Shown here in pieces: positions 1-7,224 of a DNA stretch of 10,503 nt. Origin of the DNA: Devosia sp. (lineage in GTDB: Bacteria > Pseudomonadota > Alphaproteobacteria > Rhizobiales > Devosiaceae); assembly GCA_028290225.1 (NCBI GenBank), contig JAQGKH010000315.1:1-10503 (forward strand), written 5' to 3'. The position numbers and the translations under genes are program-made. The first letter of the stretch is position 1. Every line of letters begins with the position of its first letter. Under the pieces are notes generated by a model that worked only from the letters and a program-made list of their open reading frames with translations, was not told the origin of the DNA and did not search any database.

Positions 1-3000
1 GCGAGCATCTTTTGCGCATCAGCCCAAAGCTGGCGGGCAGCTTCGCCCTGGCGCTCGTCCTGCAGGATCGCGGGGTAGCGGCCCTTGAGCTCCCAGGTCT
101 GGAAGAACGGGGTCCAGTCGATGTAACGCGCCAGTTCGGCAAGGTCCCAATCGGCAAAGACGCGGGTGCCAAGGAAGCTTGGGCGCGGGGGCGTGTAGCT
201 GGACCAATCGGGCTGAAAGCGGTTGGCGCGGGCCTTGTCGAGCGAGAGGCGCTGCTTTTCGGATTCGGCACGTTCATGGGCCGCGGCGGCCTTGGCGTAT
301 TCGGCGCGGATATCGGCGATGAACGCGACCTTGCTGTCGGGCGAGAGCAGATTGCCGACGACGCCGACGGCGCGGCTGGCGTCGTTGACATGGACGGCCT
401 GGCCGCGTTCGTAGCGCGGGTGGATCTTGACCGCGGTGTGGACGCGGCTGGTGGTGGCGCCCCCGATCAGGAGGGGGATGTCAAAGCCCTCGCGCTCCAT
501 TTCGGCGGCGACATGCACCATCTCGTCGAGCGAAGGGGTGATGAGGCCGGACAGGCCGATGATGTCCACCTTCTCGTCGCGGGCCGTCTGCAGGATCTTG
601 GCGGTGGGCACCATGACGCCCAGATCGATGATCTCGTAGTTGTTGCAGGACAAGACGACGCCGACGATGTTCTTGCCGATATCGTGCACATCGCCCTTAA
701 CCGTGGCCATCAACACCTTGCCGGCGCTTTTGCGGCCGGTGGCGTTGCCGTCGGCGTTCTTTTCGGCTTCCATATAGGGCAGCAGCAGCGCCACGGCCTG
801 CTTCATCACGCGGGCGGATTTGACCACCTGGGGCAGGAACATCTTGCCCGAGCCGAAGAGGTCGCCAACGATGCTCATGCCGGCCATCAGCGGGCCTTCG
901 ATGACATGAAGGGGGCGCGCGGCCGCAAGGCGGGCTTCCTCGGTGTCGGCATCGATATATTCGGTGATGCCATTGACCAGCGCATGGGCGATGCGGTCGG
1001 CGACCGGCTTGTCGCGCCAGCTCAGATCCTTGGCCGCGGCTTCCTTGCCGGCGGTGCCGCGATAGCGCTGGGCCAGTGCGAGGAGGCGATCGGTGGCGTC
1101 GTCGCGGCGGTTGAGGATCACGTCCTCGCAGGCGTCGCGCAGTTCGCGATCAATGGATTCGTAGACGGCAAGCTGGCCGGCATTGACGATGCCCATGTCC
1201 ATGCCGTTCTGGATGGCATAATAAAGGAACACGGCGTGCATGGCTTCGCGCACCGGCTCGTTGCCGCGGAACGAGAAGCTCAGATTGGAGATGCCGCCCG
1301 AGATGTGGACATGGGGCAGGGTGTCGGTGATCTGCCGGGTGGCCTCGATAAAGGCGACGCCATAGCCGTTGTGCTCCTCGATGCCGGTGGCGACGGCGAA
1401 GACATTGGGATCAAAGACGATATCCTCGGGCGGGAAGCCGACCTCCTCGGTGAGCAGCTTGTAGGCGCGCGTACAGATCTCGACCTTGCGCTCGAGCGTG
1501 TCGGCCTGACCCTGCTCGTCGAAGGCCATCACCACGACGGCGGCACCATAGGCGCGCACGAGCCGTGCCTGGTGCAGGAAGGACTCGACGCCTTCCTTCA
1601 TGGAGATCGAATTGACCAGTGCCTTGCCCTGCACGCATTTGAGCCCGGCTTCGATCACCTCCCATTTGGAAGAGTCGATCATCAGCGGGACCTTGGCGAT
1701 ATCGGGTTCGGCGGCGAGCAGGTTGAGGAACTCGATCATCACCGCCTTGGAGTCGATCAGGCCCTCATCCATGTTGATGTCGATCACCTGGGCGCCATTG
1801 GCGACCTGATCGCGCGCCACGTCGAGCGCCGCGGTGTAGTCGCCGGCGGTGATCAGCTTGCGAAAGCGCGCCGAGCCGGTGACGTTGGTGCGCTCGCCGA
1901 CATTGACGAAGGGAATGTCCTTGGTGAGCGTGAACGGCTCAAGGCCGGCCAGGCGCAGCAGGGGCTCGGCGGTGGGAATGGCACGGGGCTGGTGGCCGGC
2001 AACGGCCGAGGCGATAGCGCGGATGTGGTCGGGGGTCGAGCCACAGCAGCCGCCGACAATGTTGAGATAACCCGCTTGGGCAAAGCCGGCGATCTGCTCG
2101 GCCATGAACTCGGGCGATTCGTCGTATTGCCCAAAGGCGTTGGGCAGGCCCGCATTGGGGTAGGCGCAGATCAGGGTATCGGCGACATCGCTCAATTCGC
2201 CCAGATGGGCGCGCATGGCATTGGCCCCGAGGGCGCAATTGAGCCCGATGGTGATGGGATTGGCATGGCGGATCGAATACCAGAATGCGCTTGGCGTTTG
2301 TCCTGAAAGGGTGCGGCCGGAAAGATCGGTGATGGTGCCCGAGATCATGATCGGCACGTCGATGCCGCGCTCTTCGAACAGGCGCCGGGCGGCAAAGATG
2401 CCAGCCTTGGTGTTGAGCGTATCGGTTATGGTTTCAAACAGGAGAAGGTCGGCCCCGGCATCGACAAGGCCGCGAATGGCTTCGCCATAAGCTTGCACCA
2501 GTTCGTCAAAGGTGATGGCGCGGTGACCGGGGCTGTTGACGTCCGTAGACATGGACGAGGTCTTGTTGGTGGGCCCCAGTGCGCCGGCGACGAAGCGGCG
2601 GCGACCATCGGCTGCCTCGGCCCGCAAGGCGGCGCGCCGGGCCACCACGACGCCCTGGTAGTTGATGTCGTACACGGCCGATTCGGTGCCGTAATCCGCC
2701 TGGGCTACCGAGGTCGCCGAAAAGGTGTTGGTTTCAGCGATATCGGCACCGGCCATGAAATAGGCGAAGTGGATTTCTTCGATTTGATCGGGCTCGGTGA
2801 GCACTAGCAGGTCGTTGTTGCCCTGCAGCGGCAAGGTCCAGTCGCGGAAGCGCTCGCCGCGGAAGTTTTCCTCGGAAAGCTTCAATCGCTGGATCATGGT
2901 GCCCATAGCGCCGTCCAAGATCAGGATGCGCTCGCGGGCAGCGGCGGTGATCGCCTGGCGAACTTCGCTCCAATCGGGCAGGGCGGGCTGATCTGGCTGT

Positions 3001-3017
3001 GAAACGGGCTGGGTCAT
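1..3017 (-). CDS. metH: Cobalamin-dependent methionine synthase MetH (3' end beyond window)
   Basis: This enzyme moves the methyl group of 5-methyltetrahydrofolate through cobalamin to homocysteine, giving methionine in the cytoplasm. The 1005 visible codons run in frame without a stop. Domains in order: homocysteine/zinc barrel (about 25-345) with LDGAMGTMIQ near the N-terminus and zinc ligands C261, C324 and C325 (GGCCGS); pterin-binding barrel (about 360-620) with NVGERTN from N372; cobalamin cap and Rossmann domains (about 650-900) with DVHDIG, whose H778 should be the lower cobalt ligand; then the start of the SAM-dependent reactivation domain after DKARANR near 925. E. coli MetH has about 1227 residues, so some 220-240 are missing to the left. 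The ATG at 3017-3015 follows AGGACGG, and only about 25 residues precede the conserved barrel. It is divergent from rlpA, with a palindrome upstream. No frameshift was seen. Identity is very secure. Confidence 0.97.
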   Translation of the reverse strand, partial: MTQPVSQPDQPALPDWSEVRQAITAAARERILILDGAMGTMIQRLKLSEENFRGERFRDWTLPLQGNNDLLVLTEPDQIEEIHFAYFMAGADIAETNTFSATSVAQADYGTESAVYDINYQGVVVARRAALRAEAADGRRRFVAGALGPTNKTSSMSTDVNSPGHRAITFDELVQAYGEAIRGLVDAGADLLLFETITDTLNTKAGIFAARRLFEERGIDVPIMISGTITDLSGRTLSGQTPSAFWYSIRHANPITIGLNCALGANAMRAHLGELSDVADTLICAYPNAGLPNAFGQYDESPEFMAEQIAGFAQAGYLNIVGGCCGSTPDHIRAIASAVAGHQPRAIPTAEPLLRLAGLEPFTLTKDIPFVNVGERTNVTGSARFRKLITAGDYTAALDVARDQVANGAQVIDINMDEGLIDSKAVMIEFLNLLAAEPDIAKVPLMIDSSKWEVIEAGLKCVQGKALVNSISMKEGVESFLHQARLVRAYGAAVVVMAFDEQGQADTLERKVEICTRAYKLLTEEVGFPPEDIVFDPNVFAVATGIEEHNGYGVAFIEATRQITDTLPHVHISGGISNLSFSFRGNEPVREAMHAVFLYYAIQNGMDMGIVNAGQLAVYESIDRELRDACEDVILNRRDDATDRLLALAQRYRGTAGKEAAAKDLSWRDKPVADRIAHALVNGITEYIDADTEEARLAAARPLHVIEGPLMAGMSIVGDLFGSGKMFLPQVVKSARVMKQAVALLLPYMEAEKNADGNATGRKSAGKVLMATVKGDVHDIGKNIVGVVLSCNNYEIIDLGVMVPTAKILQTARDEKVDIIGLSGLITPSLDEMVHVAAEMEREGFDIPLLIGGATTSRVHTAVKIHPRYERGQAVHVNDASRAVGVVGNLLSPDSKVAFIADIRAEYAKAAAAHERAESEKQRLSLDKARANRFQPDWSSYTPPRPSFLGTRVFADWDLAELARYIDWTPFFQTWELKGRYPAILQDERQGEAARQLWADAQKML

Positions 3018-3019
3018 CG

Positions 3020-3026
3020 CCGTCCT
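3020..3026 (-). promoter_or_regulatory. Ribosome binding site of metH
   Basis: On the minus strand AGGACGG lies just before the ATG at 3017, with the AGGA core five bases from it. It supports this start over the next in-frame ATG, which falls inside the conserved DGAMGTM motif of the homocysteine barrel and would cut the domain. Confidence 0.65.
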
Positions 3027-3061
3027 ATCTGAAACAAAGGCATAGTCTGATTTCGTGAGAC

Positions 3062-3077
3062 ATAAAGATATCTTTAT
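3062..3077. promoter_or_regulatory. Perfect 16-bp palindrome, probable operator of metH
   Basis: ATAAAGATATCTTTAT is its own reverse complement. After one mismatched pair the symmetry continues for two more pairs (3059-3060 with 3079-3080), so 10 of 11 pairs match over 22 bases. It is the most AT-rich stretch in a GC-rich window and lies about 45 bases upstream of the metH start, overlapping a candidate -10 box. That is the layout expected for a dimeric winged-helix repressor. Methionine-cycle genes of many Proteobacteria are controlled by ArsR-family regulators such as SahR, which senses S-adenosylhomocysteine, and their sites are AT-rich palindromes of about this size. Assigning SahR or a relative here is inference; no regulator gene is in the window. 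It could also affect rlpA, which diverges from the same region. Confidence 0.6.
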
Positions 3078-3093
3078 ATCACCGCTGCCGCAA
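3065..3093 (-). promoter_or_regulatory. Candidate sigma-70-type promoter of metH
   Basis: On the minus strand TTGCGG (3093-3088) is followed, after 17 bases, by TATCTT (3070-3065). Both hexamers match the housekeeping consensus only partly, but the spacing is ideal. The -10 hexamer lies inside the palindrome, so a protein bound there would block RNA polymerase. This is a visual match only, and no start site is known. Confidence 0.35.
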
Positions 3094-3166
3094 GGGCGTG
3101 CTTGTTGCCGGCATATAGCGCCAATTCGCATCAAATCGGTGCGCTGCCCATCACAAATCATTCGCC

Positions 3167-3181
3167 TTAACTTCACCTCAA
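3167..3181 (+). promoter_or_regulatory. CtrA-like half-site pair upstream of rlpA
   Basis: TTAA (3167-3170), seven bases, then TCAA (3178-3181) and a C, about 70 bases before the rlpA start. The alphaproteobacterial cell-cycle regulator CtrA binds TTAA-N7-TTAA, so this is one base away from the full consensus. A role in timing rlpA and dac, two cell-wall genes, would be sensible, but one imperfect match in a short intergenic stretch can arise by chance. Confidence 0.3.
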
Positions 3182-3252
3182 CCAGATTCCCGTTCCTTAG
3201 GCGCCAGCAGGCCAGCACCGGGCTAATGTCTGTGCTTCAGCAGCGTGAGTTC

Positions 3253-4284
3253 ATGAGTTCGAGTAAAGTGAAGACCCATCGGCAGTCCGCCTTCCGCGCC
3301 CTTGCCCTAGCGGCCCTCATTGCCCCCATGATTGCCGCTTGCGGCGGTGGCGGGCTCGGCGCAACCGTTAAACGCGACGCGTTCACCTCCAAGGAATTCG
3401 GCGTGGGCGTTTCCCCCCGCGTCACCAACGATCCCAACCCGCCCAGGGGTGGCGGGCGTTACCAGGTCGGCAAGCCCTATACGGTGCGCGGCAAGGTCTA
3501 TGTCCCCAAAGAAGACCCCAATTATTCGGCCACGGGCGAAGCCTCCTGGTATGGCTCGGATTTTCATGGCCGACGCACCGCCAATGGCGAAATCTTTTCG
3601 GCCAACGCCATCACCGGCGCCCACCCGACCTTGCCGCTGCCATCCTATGTTCGCGTTACCAACCAGGCCAATGGCCGTTCGGTGGTGGTCCGGGTCAATG
3701 ATCGCGGCCCCTATATGCCGGGCCGGGTGATGGACCTGTCGCACCGGGCGGCGGAAATGCTGGGCTATGTCAACAATGGCCATGCGCAGGTGCAGGTCGA
3801 TTATGTCGGCCCGGCGCCGCTGGAGGGCGATGACACGCGCACGCTCATGGCCAGCTATTCGGGACCGGTCGATTTCGACACCAGAAATCACAGTCCGGGC
3901 GGCAAGAGCCTTTTTGGCATGGTGGGGAGCCTGTTTGCCTACGCAGATACTACCGCCGAAGCGCAGGACCTCAATATCGACACGGCGCATGCCGCTGTGA
4001 CGGCAATGGCCACCCGTGCTCCGCAATTGCAGGACTGGGTCAATTCGGTGGATGCGGAGGCGCGCAGCATCAAGCTGGGGCTCGGCGTATTCAGCGACAG
4101 CGAAAATGCAATTGCCCTGGCGCAGCGATTTGCCCTGCTCGGCGCGGTGGACGAGAACCCGGTGACGGTGAATGGCCGGCCGGCGACGCAGTTGGTGCTG
4201 AGCAAGCTCAAGCCCGGCGTGTCGCGTACCGATGCGCTGGACCTTGCGCGAGAACTTGGCCTTAACGACATAGTTCTCTATTAA
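3253..4284 (+). CDS. rlpA: RlpA family septal lipoprotein, probable lytic transglycosylase
   Basis: A 343-residue lipoprotein predicted to cut peptidoglycan glycan strands, with preference for peptide-free strands in characterised relatives, at the division septum. Residues 10-30 form a signal peptide ending in a lipobox, IAAC, with C30 as the lipidation site. The following Gly argues for outer-membrane sorting. The double-psi beta-barrel domain spans about 93-180 (GEASWYG, TANGE, AHPTLPLPS, VNDRGPY). E113, H124 and D150 have the same spacing as the E120, H131, D157 triad of Pseudomonas aeruginosa RlpA. After a linker of about 90 residues, residues 273-343 (starting KLGLGVFS) look like a SPOR domain, which binds denuded septal glycan. 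The ATG at 3253 is chosen because the signal peptide starts there; an in-frame ATG at 3226 and a GTG at 3055 would place extra residues before it. The Shine-Dalgarno sequence is weak (GTGAG). It heads the operon, 47 bases before dac. Confidence 0.9.
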   Translation: MSSSKVKTHRQSAFRALALAALIAPMIAACGGGGLGATVKRDAFTSKEFGVGVSPRVTNDPNPPRGGGRYQVGKPYTVRGKVYVPKEDPNYSATGEASWYGSDFHGRRTANGEIFSANAITGAHPTLPLPSYVRVTNQANGRSVVVRVNDRGPYMPGRVMDLSHRAAEMLGYVNNGHAQVQVDYVGPAPLEGDDTRTLMASYSGPVDFDTRNHSPGGKSLFGMVGSLFAYADTTAEAQDLNIDTAHAAVTAMATRAPQLQDWVNSVDAEARSIKLGLGVFSDSENAIALAQRFALLGAVDENPVTVNGRPATQLVLSKLKPGVSRTDALDLARELGLNDIVLY

Positions 4285-4317
4285 TCGGCAACGGGCTGTT
4301 GGCGCCCGGCTCCTTAT

Positions 4318-4323
4318 GGGAGG
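4318..4323 (+). promoter_or_regulatory. Ribosome binding site of the dac gene
   Basis: GGGAGG sits eight bases before the ATG at 4332. It decides the start in favour of 4332 over the in-frame TTG at 4299, which has no comparable site and would add 11 residues before the signal peptide. Confidence 0.75.
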
Positions 4324-4331
4324 CTCAAGAG

Positions 4332-5498
4332 ATGGGATTGCCGATCGTGAACCGTTTTCTTCTTTGCCTGGCAGCGCTGCTGGCGCTGTCGGCTCCCGCC
4401 CTGGCGCAGGCGAGCTTTGAAACCCAGGCCAAGTTCGCCATCCTGATGGATGAAGAGTCCGGCACGGTGATTTTCCAGAAGGACGCCGACCTGCCCATGG
4501 AGCCGGCCAGCATGGCCAAGCTCATGACCGTGGCCGTGGTGTTCAATGAGTTGCGAGCGGGCCGGGTGAACTGGACCGACGAGTTCTTCGTGTCCGAGCA
4601 TGCCTGGCGCACCGGCGGGGCGTCTTCGGGCGGCTCGACGATGTTTGCCGACCTCAACAGCAAGATCAAGGTCGAGGACCTGGTTCGCTCGGTGATCATC
4701 CAATCGGGCAATGACGCGGCCATCGTGCTGGCCGAGGGAATCGCCGGTTCGGAAACCAGCTTTGCCGCGATGATGAACGAGCTGGCGCAAGATATCGGGC
4801 TTGAGGGCTCCTATTTCACCAATCCCACCGGGCTGCCGGACCCCGACATGCATGTGACGGCGCGCGACCTAGCCGATCTCGCCCGCTACCTGATCCGTGA
4901 ATTTCCCGAGAACTACCACCTGTTTTCCGAGCCCGAGATGGAGTGGAACGGCATTCGGCAGCCGAACCGCAATTCGCTGGTGGAAATGGGCATCGGCGTG
5001 GACGGCCTGAAAACCGGTCACACCGAAGCGGCCGGCTATGGCTCGGTGATTTCAACCGACGATGGCGGCCGGCGCCTGATCGCGGTCGTGCATGGGTTGA
5101 CCTCCATGGCGCAGCGGGCCGAGGAAGGGCGCAAGCTGATCACCTGGGGTACGCGGGCCTTTGAGCGGATCGCCGCCTATCCCGAAGGGCGCGTGGTGGC
5201 CTATGCCAATGTTTATGGCGGCACCAGCGGCAGCGTTGGCCTGGTGGGCGACGGGGAAGTGGCGCTGTACCTGCCGCGCGGTTCGCGCAAGTGCCTGAGG
5301 GGCGAAGTGGTTTATAACGGCCCGCTGATGCCGCCGGTGACTGCGGGCGACCAGGTGGCCGAACTACGCGTGTTCTGCGACAACCAACTGGTGCAAAGCG
5401 CGCCCTTGTTTGCTGCCGAATCCGTTGCGGAAGGCGATCTGGTGCGCAAGGCGGCGGATGCCTTCAAACAACTGGCACTTGGCTGGGTTCCAAACTGA
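4332..5498 (+). CDS. dac: D-alanyl-D-alanine carboxypeptidase (PBP5/6-type)
   Basis: A 388-residue periplasmic penicillin-binding protein that removes the terminal D-Ala from peptidoglycan pentapeptides, limiting cross-linking. Residues 1-27 are a Sec signal peptide with cleavage probably after ALA or AQA. The three serine-peptidase S11 motifs are intact and in order: SxxK as S60-M-A-K63 with the nucleophile S60, SGN at 125-127, and KTG at 227-229 (DGLKTGHTEAAGYG). The C-terminal part (about 280-370) fits the beta-rich PBP5 C-terminal domain. The last 20 or so residues (LVRKAADAFKQLALGW) look like an amphipathic helix, the usual way these enzymes cling to the inner membrane. It follows rlpA by 47 bases, so two wall-remodelling proteins are produced together. 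Length and motifs are typical. Which DacA/C/F subtype it is cannot be decided here. Confidence 0.95.
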   Translation: MGLPIVNRFLLCLAALLALSAPALAQASFETQAKFAILMDEESGTVIFQKDADLPMEPASMAKLMTVAVVFNELRAGRVNWTDEFFVSEHAWRTGGASSGGSTMFADLNSKIKVEDLVRSVIIQSGNDAAIVLAEGIAGSETSFAAMMNELAQDIGLEGSYFTNPTGLPDPDMHVTARDLADLARYLIREFPENYHLFSEPEMEWNGIRQPNRNSLVEMGIGVDGLKTGHTEAAGYGSVISTDDGGRRLIAVVHGLTSMAQRAEEGRKLITWGTRAFERIAAYPEGRVVAYANVYGGTSGSVGLVGDGEVALYLPRGSRKCLRGEVVYNGPLMPPVTAGDQVAELRVFCDNQLVQSAPLFAAESVAEGDLVRKAADAFKQLALGWVPN

Positions 5499-5512
5499 GA
5501 TAGAACGCCTTC

Positions 5513-6199
5513 ATGCTCCAGGCTCCCACTCCCCGGCCGGCTCGCTTCCTGACGCTTGAGGGCGGCGAGGGGGTCGGCAAATCGACACAAGTCAAGCGCC
5601 TGCTGGCCAATCTGAGCCGCGTGTCCATTCCGGCGGTGCGCACGCGCGAGCCCGGCGGCACGCCGCGGGCGGAAGCGATCCGTTCCTTTATCCTGCAAGG
5701 GCGTTCGGAAAGCTGGGGCCCCGGAGCCGAGGCAATCCTGTTCGCGGCGGCGCGGCACGATCATGTGGCACAACTCATCGCCCCCCATCTGGCGCAAGGC
5801 ACCTGGGTGATCTCGGATCGCTTCCATGATTCTACCCGTGCCTATCAGGGCTTGACCGGCGGGGTGGAGGACAAGCTGATCGAGGCACTTGAAACGCTGG
5901 CGCTGGACGGGCATGTGCCAGACCTGACCATCGTGCTCGACATGGATCCGAAGCGGGCGTTCGAGCGCGTGGCGCACCGGGACGTGGAGGATGGGCTGGC
6001 GCAAACCGGCGACCGGTTCGAAAAAGAAGAGCTCGAGTGGCACCGAAGGCTGCGCGAGGCTTTCCTGGCCATTGCTGCGGCCAATCCGGAGCGATGCCTG
6101 GTGTTTGCTGCCGACCAGGACCAGGACGCCCTGGAGCAGGCCATCTGGGAGGCGGTGCAGGCGCGGTTTCCCGAACTGCTGGAAGGCACGCAGGCGTGA
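5513..6199 (+). CDS. tmk: Thymidylate kinase (dTMP kinase)
   Basis: Phosphorylates dTMP to dTDP with ATP in the cytoplasm, an essential step of dTTP synthesis. The 228 residues include a P-loop GGEGVGKST at 17-25, the DRF motif of the TMP site at D102-F104 followed by HDST and AYQG, a nucleoside-binding VLDMDP segment, and a LID region near 160-170 (QTGDRFEKEE). No basic residue occurs within the P-loop, while a basic residue is present in the LID, which fits the type II (E. coli-like) class. Family members have about 205-230 residues. The start lies 14 bases after dac with only a weak upstream Shine-Dalgarno sequence. No ATG nearer the P-loop is available, and only about 11 residues precede the first strand, so the start is reasonable. 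The stop codon overlaps the GTG start of holB. Confidence 0.96.
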   Translation: MLQAPTPRPARFLTLEGGEGVGKSTQVKRLLANLSRVSIPAVRTREPGGTPRAEAIRSFILQGRSESWGPGAEAILFAAARHDHVAQLIAPHLAQGTWVISDRFHDSTRAYQGLTGGVEDKLIEALETLALDGHVPDLTIVLDMDPKRAFERVAHRDVEDGLAQTGDRFEKEELEWHRRLREAFLAIAAANPERCLVFAADQDQDALEQAIWEAVQARFPELLEGTQA

Positions 6200-7224
6200 G
6201 CGATCCCGACGCCCTGGATGGCCTGCCACTGCCGGAGCGGCGGCAACGCGCGCTGGGCCATCAGGGGGCGCGCGCCGCAATCCTCGAGCGACTGGCCGCC
6301 GGTCGGCTGCCGGGCGGCATTCTGCTGCACGGGCCGCAGGGGATCGGCAAGGCGACGCTGGCTTTTGAGATCGCGGCGTCTATTCTCGCCGCGACGGGCG
6401 ACGAGGACGAGCACCGCGTTGCCGAGCAGGTGGCGGCGCTGTCGCACCCGAACCTCTTCGTGCTGCGGCGACGGCCTAAGGACAGCAAGGGCTTTTATAC
6501 CGTGATCCGCGTCGAGGATGTGCGCGAGCTGCGCGACAGCATGCATCGCACGCGGGGGCGGGCAGGGCACCGGGTGGCGATCATCGATCCCATCGACGAT
6601 GCCAATGCCTCGGCCGCCAATGCGCTGCTCAAGACCCTGGAGGAGCCGCCGGCGGATACGACGTTCCTGCTGATCTCGCATCGACCGGGCCGGCTGCTGC
6701 CCACCATCAAGTCGCGCTGCCAGGTGCTGGGGCTGCGACCGCTGGCTGATGGGGATGTGCGGGCGGTGCTGGAGGCAGACAAGCCGGGGCTGGGGACAAC
6801 CGAGCTGGACCGTGCCGTAGGGTTGGCCGGCGGCCGGCCGCGGCGGGCATTCGAAACGCTGGCGCTGGGCCCCGACTCGGCGCTGGGGGCACTGGGCGCA
6901 TGGCTCCAAGCCCCGACCCGGCACCCGGCCAGCGTGCATCTGGGCCTTGCCGATGCGCTGGGCGCCGAGCCGCAGGGAGCCGAAATGTCCTTTGCCAAGG
7001 AAATGCTCGACAACTGGATGGCCGATGAAGCGCGCAGCGCCGCCAGCGAGCCGGCGAACCGGATGCGGCTTGCCTCGGCAAACGAGCTATGGGACAAGGC
7101 CCACGCCCTGCTCGAGGAAGCCGATAGCATCAATCTGGATACCAAACAGACGCTGGTCGTGATCTTCGATGCCATCCGGCGGCACCTTGAGCGGTTCGCC
7201 GCCGCCCCGACCGAGTTCTCATGA
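6196..7224 (+). CDS. holB: DNA polymerase III clamp-loader subunit delta-prime
   Basis: An AAA+ protein of 342 residues that acts as the stator of the clamp loader, which places the beta sliding clamp on primed DNA. Residues 46-54 (GPQGIGKAT) form a Walker A loop, IIDPIDDAN (129-137) the Walker B region, LLKTLEEPP (144-152) follows, and SRC at 173-175 supplies the trans-acting arginine finger typical of delta-prime and DnaX. The four-cysteine zinc module of E. coli delta-prime is absent: the stretch between Walker A and Walker B has no Cys. The GTG at 6196 overlaps the tmk stop as GTGA, with GGAAGG nine bases upstream, which favours it over start codons further upstream in the same frame inside tmk. 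The gene ends in an ATGA overlap with metG. The tmk-holB pairing is common in bacteria and supports delta-prime over DnaX, as does the short length. Confidence 0.93.
   Translation: MSDPDALDGLPLPERRQRALGHQGARAAILERLAAGRLPGGILLHGPQGIGKATLAFEIAASILAATGDEDEHRVAEQVAALSHPNLFVLRRRPKDSKGFYTVIRVEDVRELRDSMHRTRGRAGHRVAIIDPIDDANASAANALLKTLEEPPADTTFLLISHRPGRLLPTIKSRCQVLGLRPLADGDVRAVLEADKPGLGTTELDRAVGLAGGRPRRAFETLALGPDSALGALGAWLQAPTRHPASVHLGLADALGAEPQGAEMSFAKEMLDNWMADEARSAASEPANRMRLASANELWDKAHALLEEADSINLDTKQTLVVIFDAIRRHLERFAAAPTEFS

Noticed and set aside
12..2306. A 764-codon open frame on the plus strand, continued in the same frame at 2493-2807
   Set aside because: It is codon-for-codon antisense to metH, whose domains and catalytic residues are unmistakable. 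High GC content removes stops from this mirror frame. Its translation is low-complexity (rich in G, A, D, H) and matches no family I know.
3055..3252. Longer rlpA reading starting with GTG at 3055 or ATG at 3226
   Set aside because: Either would place 9 to 66 residues ahead of a clear lipoprotein signal peptide, and the longest would translate through the palindrome and the CtrA-like element.
3018..3252. SAM or cobalamin riboswitch in the metH leader
   Set aside because: At most about 50 bases lie between the candidate metH promoter and the start codon, too short for a cobalamin riboswitch, and I saw no conserved core of a SAM-II or SAH element.
6037..6195. Upstream extension of holB inside tmk
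   Set aside because: The extra 53 residues are a shifted-frame reading of tmk. The GTG at 6196 has a Shine-Dalgarno sequence and the classic overlap with the tmk stop.
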